Part shown: positions 42,826 to 49,149 of the stretch, one piece after another
Layout of the letters: each line of letters begins with the position of its first letter
Position numbering within the stretch: position 1 is the stretch's first letter
Assembly (NCBI RefSeq): GCF_900114455.1
Contig: NZ_FOTC01000012.1
Coordinates: forward strand, 1-49,149
Direction of reading: 5' to 3'
DNA: 49,149 bases
Source: Halogranum rubrum
GTDB lineage: Archaea > Halobacteriota > Halobacteria > Halobacteriales > Haloferacaceae
Made by a program: the position numbers and the translations under genes
The notes under the pieces: model-generated
What the model was told of the DNA's origin: nothing
Seen by the model: only the letters and a program-made list of their open reading frames with translations
Databases searched by the model: none

Positions 42826-43159
42826 CGGTGTAGTGGTCGCTCATTTGGGGGAACCGTCTATAGAGGTGAGGGCCGCGCACCTCATTGACCCCTGCACACA
42901 CCACCACTTCCAGTGCTCTGGCCAAGCCGTCACAAGTGAAGCGATTCCTTACCCGAGTCTCCCACTGCATATCGAAGCCCACCCATCCACCGCAAGGCTC
43001 GGAACAGCGAAGTGCAGGTTCCAGTCTGCACGGAGCGGGCGGAACGCAGGGGATTGTCCCCTGACCCGCAACGCCGGGCCGCACAGAGCCGACTCCAGAG
43101 GCTCCCACCGAGTGGCGGTCAGAAGTTCGTCGACGAGTTCGACCGACAGAGAGAGTGGT

Positions 43160-43580
43160 GTTTCCAGTGCTTTGCTCAACACACACGGGAATCGCTGAGT
43201 GAACCGCTCACTCAACGATTGCAGTGACGCCACTACGGACTAGCTCATCCGCGTGTGTTATTAAACTTTCCACGAATTTAGTATTGTATTTGCAACGAGA
43301 CCACACCTTGGGTGAAAAAGCACTGGAAACGACACTCTCTCTGTGTTGGAAGCCCACTAAAATGAGTGATCCCTGCCTTCTCACGGCTGTTACCGTCTGG
43401 TTCTGCTACTCGAATCCTTGTTTTAGCGATAGCACTGGAAACAGTGGTGTCTGACAATACACTGGAAACGACACTCTGACCGTCCGAACAATTAAGCGGA
43501 AGCACTGGAAACAGTGCTCTACGAGGAAGCACTGGAAACATCAGTCCCAGATAAGCACTGGAAACAGTGGTCTGCGCTCT
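43160..43580. repeat. Replication origin: origin recognition boxes upstream of orc1/cdc6
   Basis: Six direct copies of the ORB core CACTGGAAAC occur at 43321-43330, 43433-43442, 43460-43469, 43503-43512, 43530-43539 and 43556-43565, five of them preceded by G. An inverted copy GTTTCCAGTGC lies at 43160-43170. Several extend to GGAAACAGTG(G/C)T. An AT-rich stretch at about 43258-43300 between inverted and direct boxes is the likely unwinding element. The array abuts the Orc1/Cdc6 start, the standard haloarchaeal origin layout. The left part of the gap (42826-43159) contains no supported gene. Confidence 0.9.
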
Positions 43581-44846
43581 ATGAACGAAATCAGTTTCAC
43601 ACCAGACGACAGCCTCTACCAAGACCGCGATAGCCTCTCAGAGGATTACACACCTGACTCGATTGTTGGTCGCGACAGCGAAATCCAGCAGTACCACACA
43701 GCACTCCAACCCGTCATCAATGGCGAACAGCCGAACAACATCTTCCTGTATGGCAAGACTGGCGTCGGGAAAACCGCAGTCACGAACTATCTGCTCAATC
43801 AACTGCGTCAGGACGCATCCCAGTTCGACGTCGATCTGTCGGTCGTCTCTCTAAACTGTGAAGGACTGAATAGCAGCTATCAAATTGCGATTAATCTCGT
43901 CAACCGATTACGGCCACCAGAGGCACAGATAAGCAAAACAGGCCATCCACAGTACGAAATCTACGAGTTCCTCTGGAACAACCTCGATGAGATTGGCGGT
44001 ACGGTGCTCATCGTCCTCGACGAAGTGGACAACATCGGTGACGACGACTCAATCTTGTACCAGATTCCGCGTGCGCGGAGTAACGGGAATATCGAGAACG
44101 CTCGCGTCGGCATCATCGGTATCTCGAACGACCTCGCCTTCCGCGAAAATCTCTCGCCGAAAGTCCGCTCCTCACTGTGTGAGAAATCGATTTCCTTCCC
44201 GCCGTATGATGCAGACGAACTGCAGGCAGTCCTCAGCCAACGTGCCGCTGTTGCATTCCACGAGGGAGCACTCGATAACGGCGTGCTTGAGCTGTGTGCA
44301 GCGTACGGGGCACAGGATGCCGGCGACGCACGCAAAGCGCTCGACCTACTCCGCGGTGCTGGCGATATCGCGCGTGCAGAGAACGCTGCAGAGGTCACTG
44401 CCGATCACGTCAAACGCGCCCGTGCTGAGCTTGAGCGCGAAGAGTTGATGGACGGGATTGCAGACCTCGCCGATCATCAACAGCTCGTTCTGTACGCACT
44501 TGCCACGCTGCAAGCGGAAAGTGAAACCCCAGCTCGCTCGCAAGTAGTCTACCAACGGTATGAAGAACTCTGTAAGCTCGCAGCACTTGATAGTCGAACA
44601 AGTCGTCGCGTCCGTGACTTCCTCGCTGATCTGGCGATGCTGAGCATCATCGTCTCCTCACAACGCAACGATGGGCTTGCGGGTGGGCAGTATCGTGACC
44701 ACAAACTCAAGCACGATCTCGAAACCGTGTTGAGTGCGATGAGTGATCTGCTCGAACGTATTGGGATTCACCACAGTATTCACGACGTCGTCGCTGAATC
44801 CGACGTGGTGATGCTGTCGACGAACCTTGAATCGTCGTCAGAATAG
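43581..44846 (+). CDS. orc: Orc1/Cdc6 replication initiator
   Basis: A 421-aa AAA+ protein. Walker A is GKTGVGKTAVTN (58-69) and Walker B is VLIVLDEVDNIG (about 135-146). Sensor 1 is GIIGISNDL and the arginine-finger region follows in LSPKVRSSLCEKSISFPPY. The C-terminal winged helix (LVLYALATLQ, SRTSRRVRDFLADLAMLSIIV) binds ORBs. The length is usual for haloarchaeal Orc proteins. The upstream ORB array indicates that it initiates replication of this element and probably represses itself. The IS5-family element begins 11 bp after the stop codon. Confidence 0.93.
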   Translation: MNEISFTPDDSLYQDRDSLSEDYTPDSIVGRDSEIQQYHTALQPVINGEQPNNIFLYGKTGVGKTAVTNYLLNQLRQDASQFDVDLSVVSLNCEGLNSSYQIAINLVNRLRPPEAQISKTGHPQYEIYEFLWNNLDEIGGTVLIVLDEVDNIGDDDSILYQIPRARSNGNIENARVGIIGISNDLAFRENLSPKVRSSLCEKSISFPPYDADELQAVLSQRAAVAFHEGALDNGVLELCAAYGAQDAGDARKALDLLRGAGDIARAENAAEVTADHVKRARAELEREELMDGIADLADHQQLVLYALATLQAESETPARSQVVYQRYEELCKLAALDSRTSRRVRDFLADLAMLSIIVSSQRNDGLAGGQYRDHKLKHDLETVLSAMSDLLERIGIHHSIHDVVAESDVVMLSTNLESSSE

Positions 44847-44857
44847 GGAATCCGTTC

Positions 44858-45795
44858 GGCTCTGGTGAATCACTAGACGGCGTCGGATTCGTCCGTTAGC
44901 TCAAAGGAGTTGAAGCGGAAGATTGCCGATGATCCATGTCGAAAATCTCCCGCTTCACGAGCAAAGCGGTCACGTTAGCTAAAAATGTTGTTGGTGATCG
45001 AGGCGAAGTCGCCGCCCCCGAAGGGGGTGGCGGCTTCGCCGACTACGCCCTCGTGTCGCTGCACTGTCTGCGGGTTTACCTCGATGAATCGTACCGCAAC
45101 GCACTCGATTTGCTGAGCGAGATGCCGCATATTTGTGGGGAGATCGGCCTCGAAGAGGGCGATCTCCCTGACCACTCGACATTAGTAAAGGCGTTTGATA
45201 GATTCGAGATGAAGGTCTGGCGAGTGCTGCTCCGACTCTCGTCGGAGCTGCACGACCTCTCGGGTCACGCCGCCATCGACGCCACGTTTTTCGACCGTGA
45301 GAACGCCAGCAAGCACTACTGCCGCCGGACGAATTATCGCGTTCAAACACTGAAAGCGACCGCTCTCGTCGACACAGACACTCAAGCGATTCTCGACGTT
45401 CACTGTACGACCGAGAAAACGCACGACACACAGCTCGGCTGGCAGGTCGCCTGCCGCAACGCAGGCGACCTGCACAGCCTTGCCGCTGACAAAGGCTACG
45501 ACTGGATGGATTTACGCGAGAAATTGCGGGAAGAGGACGTGAGACCTCTAATTAAACATCGCATCTTCCGGCCCATCGACCACGCGCATAACGCGCGGGT
45601 CGATGGGCCTCGTTACCGCCAACGATCGATGTGTGAGACCGTCTTCTCGTCGGTCAAGCGCACGCACGGCGACGCCGTGCGAGCGCGAACGTGGTACCGA
45701 GAATTTCGTGAACTCGTTGTGAAATGTGTTGTTCACAACATCAAGCGTGCCGTGACACCGTGAAATCAACCGCTGTATGGCGATTCACCAGAGCC
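44858..45795 (+). mobile_element. IS5-family insertion sequence, intact
   Basis: The 938-bp element has perfect 14-bp terminal inverted repeats GGCTCTGGTGAATC (44858-44871) and GATTCACCAGAGCC (45782-45795). It is flanked by an 8-bp target duplication ATCCGTTC at 44850-44857 and 45796-45803. It holds one transposase gene. The exact duplication and clean ends point to a recent insertion. It lies 3' of orc, whose reading frame is untouched. Confidence 0.93.
44936..45763 (+). CDS. IS5-family DDE transposase
   Basis: A 275-aa transposase of the short haloarchaeal IS5 type. The catalytic triad sits in AIDATFFDR (first Asp), SLAADKGYDW (second Asp) and ETVFSSVKRTHGD (Glu). An N-terminal region (YALVSLHCLRVYLDESYR, LPDHSTLVKAFDRF) matches the DNA-binding part. 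Two GC-rich hairpins occur within the gene (about 45004-45040 and 45570-45610) without breaking the frame. The gene appears complete and potentially active. Confidence 0.92.
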   Translation: MSKISRFTSKAVTLAKNVVGDRGEVAAPEGGGGFADYALVSLHCLRVYLDESYRNALDLLSEMPHICGEIGLEEGDLPDHSTLVKAFDRFEMKVWRVLLRLSSELHDLSGHAAIDATFFDRENASKHYCRRTNYRVQTLKATALVDTDTQAILDVHCTTEKTHDTQLGWQVACRNAGDLHSLAADKGYDWMDLREKLREEDVRPLIKHRIFRPIDHAHNARVDGPRYRQRSMCETVFSSVKRTHGDAVRARTWYREFRELVVKCVVHNIKRAVTP

Positions 45796-45883
45796 ATCCG
45801 TTCTGGACATCGGTGAGAGCGAGAGGAATCGGCTTCAAAAAGGTACTACAGGAGCATCATTCGAGGGTAGAATGCACAACCGC

Positions 45884-46297
45884 TCACTCAACGGCTGGTC
45901 GAAGAGCGTTTTCGTATTTGACCATCTTCTCAGACTTATCCGAGATCGTCTCATAGATGCGCTGAAGCGTCTCTTCTGCGGCGAGGAGGTTGTGTTTCTC
46001 GAGAAACGCACGGCCATCGTCGGTGAGTCCGTAGAACTTCCATGGGTAGCCCTGACGACGTTCACCGTCCGAGAGTGCAACCTCTTTGACGATGCCAGCG
46101 TCGATCAGCTTCTGGATATGCTTGTAGACAGTGGCATCGCTGACACTCGGGTTGAGCTCCTCGAGTTCGTACATCGACGGGAGTTGCTTGGGATGCTGGA
46201 GGATGTTGTTGACGAGCGCGAATCGTGTCTGTTGGGTCACGAAATGGATCAGCTCGCGATTATTTGCCTCCGTCGAGGTTCCCAAGTCGGTGCTCAT
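45884..46297 (-). CDS. Winged-helix transcriptional regulator
   Basis: A 137-aa protein with FVTQQTRFALVNNILQHPKQLPSMYELEELNPSVSDATVYKHIQKLIDAGIVKEVAL and a wing ending YPWKFYGLTDDGRAFLEKHNLL. The C-terminal helix (EETLQRIYETISDKSEKMVKYEN) probably dimerises. It resembles haloarchaeal ArsR/MarR-type regulators. It is divergent from the 182-aa gene at 46426, with palindromes in the shared promoter that it may bind. Gap to the IS element is 88 bp. Confidence 0.85.
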   Translation of the reverse strand: MSTDLGTSTEANNRELIHFVTQQTRFALVNNILQHPKQLPSMYELEELNPSVSDATVYKHIQKLIDAGIVKEVALSDGERRQGYPWKFYGLTDDGRAFLEKHNLLAAEETLQRIYETISDKSEKMVKYENALRPAVE

Positions 46298-46330
46298 GTG
46301 CTCTCCTACGCGATGCTCTGCAAAGTAGTT

Positions 46331-46393
46331 TACTCTTGGGTAAATTACCCCAGAGTATATCAGACACTATTGACTCGGTGAATTACTCAGTAA
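46331..46393. promoter_or_regulatory. Palindromic operators in a divergent promoter
   Basis: TACTCTTGGGTAA-A-TTACCCCAGAGTA (46331-46357) is a 27-bp palindrome with one mismatched pair. TTACTCAGTAA (46383-46393) is a second, shorter palindrome with the related core TTACT/AGTAA. They lie between the leftward regulator (start 46297) and the rightward gene (start 46426). The regulator is the likely ligand. Confidence 0.6.
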
Positions 46394-46425
46394 ACCATAT
46401 CTCACACCGGTGAAATGGTGACAAT

Positions 46426-46974
46426 ATGAGCGACGAAGAAGCATCGGTCCCCGATGATATCCTCACGAGTGCGAAGACACAACTCGACCAAGAGGAGATC
46501 TCGCTCGCGGATAACGAGGAGATTCTCCACGCACTCAGTGAGCTCACGCCAGTCTACGAGAACGAGCGCTCGTATTTCGTGCTCGGAAACTACGACCGAG
46601 AACCGATTCGTCGGCTGAATCTCGTGGTTGACCGGCTCAACCGCCGTCCCGATGGCTACGCGTTCCGTATGGTCGACATTCGTGGTGAGTGGGACAACAG
46701 CATTCAGAAATTCTGTCTCATCGCTGACCTCGTGACATACCTCGTCGGTGTCGCTGAAAAGGACCCGAGTGACTTCCTCGTTGAACAAGGGTTGCTCGTT
46801 GGCACTGTCGAATATTTCGCGAAGAGCTACGTGCTCAAACGAGAGTACGAGGATGAAGCTCATCCCTTTGGGTGGATGCAAGATGGCGTGTTCGACCTAT
46901 TCGCTCAGGAGGGTCGACTCTATCAGTGGCAAACCGAAGACGACCTTGTCGACGTCGCTGAAAAACTGCCGTAA
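46426..46974 (+). CDS. Hypothetical haloarchaeal protein
   Basis: A 182-aa acidic protein with no recognised domain. Sequence blocks: QLDQEEISLADNEEIL, YFVLGNYDREPIRRLNLVVDRLNRRPDGYAFRMVDIRGEWDNS, YLVGVAEKDPSDFLVEQGLLVGTVEYF and FGWMQDGVFDLFAQEGRLYQW. It looks alpha/beta and cytoplasmic. The palindromic operators upstream suggest control by the divergent regulator. I have a vague memory of similar haloarchaeal proteins but no function. Confidence 0.75.
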   Translation: MSDEEASVPDDILTSAKTQLDQEEISLADNEEILHALSELTPVYENERSYFVLGNYDREPIRRLNLVVDRLNRRPDGYAFRMVDIRGEWDNSIQKFCLIADLVTYLVGVAEKDPSDFLVEQGLLVGTVEYFAKSYVLKREYEDEAHPFGWMQDGVFDLFAQEGRLYQWQTEDDLVDVAEKLP

Positions 46975-47008
46975 ATAGTCACTATGAACTCTGAGAAAAC
47001 CGAATTGG

Positions 47009-47051
47009 ATTAACCAACAAAATCTGTGTTTGTCGCCTTGTGTTGGTTAAT
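47009..47051. terminator. Perfect 11-bp inverted repeat after the 182-aa gene
   Basis: ATTAACCAACA (47009-47019) and TGTTGGTTAAT (47041-47051) flank a 21-nt loop. It lies 34 bp after the stop at 46974 and touches the end of the toxin remnant. It may terminate both converging transcripts or be an end of a lost mobile element. Confidence 0.4.
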
Positions 47052-47136
47052 ACGACACTGAATCGACTCCAACATGCACTTGAGGTGTATGTCCGAATGG
47101 ATCCGCTGCGACGACGATGACCCCACGCTCATACAT
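47047..47136 (-). pseudogene. Truncated PemK/MazF-like toxin
   Basis: The antitoxin stop at 47136-47138 overlaps an ATG (TGATG). From it reads MYERGVIVVAADPFGHTPQ, then VHVGVDSVSY and a TAA. The first 19 residues resemble the start of haloarchaeal MazF/PemK-like toxins (RGxVVVxxDPF), whose full length is about 120 residues. Everything after HTPQ is lost at an inverted repeat, so the toxin is inactive here. Confidence 0.55.
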
Positions 47137-47516
47137 CAGGCCTGCTCCGAATCAGCGTCTGTATCCTCGTACTCGTCGAGGTCTGGAAGATTGGCGTCCC
47201 AATCTGGATTCTCGTCGTAGTAGTCGCCCTCGAACTGCTCGCTCACGGCCGCGAGGCCAATCAAACTCGCCGTGTGTGCATCGTACGCATCAGGGTTGAT
47301 CGCCCAATACTGGCCCTTATGACGCACAAACCCCTGGTCGTGGAGTCGACCTAGCGTCGTGCCAACGCTTCCTCTTGGGAGTTCGAGTGCTTCGGCGATC
47401 TCTCCTGCTCGATACCCAGTCTCTGGAGTCGCTGCGAGGAATCGAAGAATCTTCCGTCCATTCGTGTTCGCACCCGGAAGATCTGATGGCTGGTAGTTTT
47501 CGAAGTCGACGGGCAT
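47136..47516 (-). CDS. MarR-like antitoxin of a broken toxin-antitoxin pair
   Basis: Start set at MPVDFENYQPSDLPG (47516), the usual start of this haloarchaeal family; the frame extends three codons further. The roughly 126-aa protein has a winged helix (NGRKILRFLAATPETGYRAGEIAEALELPRGSVGTTLGRLHDQGFVRHKGQYW) and a long acidic helix and tail (DYYDENPDWDANLPDLDEYED). The acidic tail is the part expected to bind a basic MazF/PemK-type toxin. The toxin gene downstream is truncated, leaving an orphan antitoxin. Confidence 0.8.
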   Translation of the reverse strand: MPVDFENYQPSDLPGANTNGRKILRFLAATPETGYRAGEIAEALELPRGSVGTTLGRLHDQGFVRHKGQYWAINPDAYDAHTASLIGLAAVSEQFEGDYYDENPDWDANLPDLDEYEDTDADSEQA

Positions 47517-47525
47517 ATGTAACAC

Positions 47526-47976
47526 TATGTAACAGAGTGTAATAGACTTGGTGGAGTAGTCTTCCCGAGTACCCTCTGAGCGCCCCGTAGTCGTTCACAA
47601 ACTTCGCTACTAGCGTTGTGTACACCACTCCACAGTCGTAGATCTCAACGTCGGCATCGCTGCTACAGCCTCTCGGTCCAGTGGACTTCATGGTTTCTTC
47701 AACTTGATTCGAAGGATGCGAGACCAATTTCGTTGCTTCAAAAAGCACAAAATCGCCGCAGACTCTATGTAGCGATATACAGTTTATTCTCTGTAAGCAT
47801 ATTCTCACCCAATCAGCCGTGGGTTCAGCAGACTGCAGAGGTCTGGCCAACCCACAAAATTATAAGAAAACCAATTGAAACGCTGAACACCCAGAACATG
47901 CCACACTCAGAAACACCCCCAAACACAGCGAGTGGGCTACTACCTCGGAATCTTCGCTCTGAAAGGAGATATCGCG
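47526..47976. other. Gap upstream of the integrase gene
   Basis: About 450 bases. The right end holds an AT-rich promoter-like tract (AAAATTATAAGAAAACC near 47855-47871). A possible 28-codon leader frame overlaps the integrase start and is listed separately. No tRNA or attachment site was recognised. Confidence 0.4.
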
Positions 47977-47984
47977 ATGAGTGA
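47898..47984 (+). CDS. Possible 28-codon leader overlapping the integrase start
   Basis: ATG at 47898 opens a 28-codon frame (MPHSETPPNTASGLLPRNL) whose TGA lies 8 nt inside the integrase gene (ATGAGTGA). The Shine-Dalgarno sequence AGGAGAT at 47964-47970 belongs to the integrase. The frame could be chance, or a leader that couples translation. Low confidence. Confidence 0.25.
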   Translation: MPHSETPPNTASGLLPRNLRSERRYRDE

Positions 47985-49149
47985 GTCAGAAGAGGAACCG
48001 AAGCTCACGCCCTCGTTCGACGACGTCCGCTGGACAACCTGCTCACTCGAGGACTTCAGCGAACTGTACTGGGACGAAATCGCGCCCTGTCTCGAAGCAG
48101 CAGGCATCGATTCGACGAGCGAAAAGCCGACCCATCAGTGGTTTCGAGACCACGATGCTCGCCCGTTCCTTGCTGCACTACGACGCCAGCACGACCGATC
48201 CTTTGGCGAGTTCTGGACCGAAGACCTCGGGCTCGGCGACGGTGACGAGGGCTACACGTGGGCCACCACAGACGAACGAACGATCGACGCCCTCGAACGG
48301 TTTCTCGACCGCCGGCAATCGCGGTACAGCCTCGCGACGTCGTCTGTGGAGACACTGCGAACACGGCTGAACCTGTACGTCCGTGCCTACCGAGAAGCGA
48401 ACAGTACAGACGACCTCCTCACACCGATTCAACGCGACGGAGATGCTCCGGCCTACGAAGCCGTCGACGCGTGCTATGCAGCGTTCGACTGGTTGAATGA
48501 GGAAGCCGAACGCGAGTACAGCGCCCAGACCCTCCAGCGTGTCCGGCGCATCGTCGACGCCTGGTATCAACATCTGGTCGGACGGCGTGTCGCTGCGATG
48601 AATCCGGCGAGCGGTCTCTACGACGAGTTCAAATGGGAACTCGAAGAGTCGTCGACGCCAGCACTCTCCGCAGCCCACATTCGGAAGTTGATGCAGATGA
48701 CGACGACGCCGCGAGAACAGCTGTTGATGGTTGCACTCGCGGGCTGGGGACTCCGCGCAAGCGAAGTCGCAGCACTCCACGTCTCGCAGTTCAATCGCGA
48801 CGTTGCCGACGGCGACGTCCCCTACATCGCCTTCGAGAACCGAAAGAACGGTCCCGGAGAGGTGTCGGTGCTGTTCGGCCTAGACATCCTCGACGCACGA
48901 ATCGACGAGTTAGCAAGCGACGAAACGTGGACAGGGTACGTCTTCCCGTCGCCACAAGGCGAAACACCGCACGTGACGCGAGACACGATTCGGAACTGGT
49001 TCCAAACGCTCGCCGCTGAAGCCGACCTCCCCGAGCACATCGACGGCGAGCGTCCGAGTCCACAGCTGTGTCGTCGCTTCTGGTACGACACGTACACGGC
49101 AGTCCTCGAAGGCGTGCTCGAAGGCGTCGAAGAGATCGCCGCAGAGCAA
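47977..49149 (+). CDS. Tyrosine recombinase/integrase, C-terminus off the window
   Basis: ATG 47977 follows a strong Shine-Dalgarno GGAG at 47965-47968 and opens 391 codons to the window edge. Residues 90-200 are a core-binding SAM-like domain (LRTRLNLYVRAYREAN, TLQRVRRIVDAWYQHLVGRR). The catalytic domain begins near 220 (LSAAHIRKLMQMTTT), with the first Arg in AGWGLRASEVAALH and a Lys in ENRKNGPG. The box II region SPQLCRRFWYDTY keeps the Arg, but Gln replaces the usual His. The nucleophile Tyr is beyond the edge. It probably integrates the element or resolves dimers; a target site cannot be seen. Confidence 0.88.
   Translation, partial: MSESEEEPKLTPSFDDVRWTTCSLEDFSELYWDEIAPCLEAAGIDSTSEKPTHQWFRDHDARPFLAALRRQHDRSFGEFWTEDLGLGDGDEGYTWATTDERTIDALERFLDRRQSRYSLATSSVETLRTRLNLYVRAYREANSTDDLLTPIQRDGDAPAYEAVDACYAAFDWLNEEAEREYSAQTLQRVRRIVDAWYQHLVGRRVAAMNPASGLYDEFKWELEESSTPALSAAHIRKLMQMTTTPREQLLMVALAGWGLRASEVAALHVSQFNRDVADGDVPYIAFENRKNGPGEVSVLFGLDILDARIDELASDETWTGYVFPSPQGETPHVTRDTIRNWFQTLAAEADLPEHIDGERPSPQLCRRFWYDTYTAVLEGVLEGVEEIAAEQ

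Noticed and set aside
43320-43565. CRISPR array at the ORB cluster
   Set aside because: The repeat CACTGGAAAC is the known origin recognition core, spacing is irregular, and orc follows directly.

Overview
The window reads as an extrachromosomal or integrative element of a haloarchaeon (class Halobacteria). Evidence seen in the sequence: strongly acidic predicted proteins, twin-arginine signal peptides on the secreted proteins, an Orc1/Cdc6 gene preceded by a classical haloarchaeal origin-recognition-box array, and many small winged-helix proteins of haloarchaeal type. There are no rRNA, tRNA or central-metabolism genes. I cannot name the genus.

Layout. (1) 1-12.2 kb, minus strand: a truncated DUF7342-type regulator at the left edge, a PrimPol-like replication protein, and a long conjugation-type operon transcribed leftward (pilin-like, VirB6/TrbL-like, VirB4 N-terminal half, VirB4 ATPase, zinc-finger membrane protein, VirD4/TraG-like ATPase). 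The last ATPase carries extra C-terminal domains: a nuclease-like segment and a D5-primase-type winged helix. Iteron-like TGCCGTAACA repeats lie between it and the PrimPol gene. (2) 12.3-17.3 kb: small regulators (three PadR-like), two membrane proteins, a broken gene and an iteron-like repeat cluster. (3) 17.3-27.5 kb: a probable defence island. A GHKL-ATPase/PD-ExK nuclease fusion is divergent from a seven-gene, mostly overlapping operon: PLD-SF2 helicase, 67-aa protein, DndD-like SMC ATPase, unknown protein, DNA methyltransferase, unknown protein, and a cytidine-deaminase-like protein whose catalytic Glu position is Ile. A convergent GIY-YIG nuclease and a MITE follow. (4) 28-34 kb: winged-helix proteins, a coiled-coil plasmid protein, a Tat-exported PPC-repeat protein and a PAS histidine kinase flanked by diverged direct repeats. 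(5) 34.6-42.8 kb: a Tat-exported GH31 alpha-glucosidase, a PD-(D/E)XK protein, a DUF7342/TumE-like toxin-antitoxin pair, two DUF7344-type membrane regulators, a zinc ribbon and a TRAM protein. (6) 43.1-44.8 kb: replication origin plus orc1/cdc6, with an intact IS5-family element (8-bp target duplication) inserted immediately after the orc stop codon. (7) 45.9-49.1 kb: regulators, an antitoxin with a truncated toxin remnant, and a tyrosine integrase running off the right edge.

How it fits together: two replication modules (PrimPol with iterons; Orc1 with ORBs), a transfer apparatus and an integrase carry a cargo of defence, toxin-antitoxin and sugar-hydrolase genes. The most novel-looking parts are the defence island, the domain-expanded coupling ATPase, and a 72-bp two-part DNA module found twice with exactly conserved spacing.
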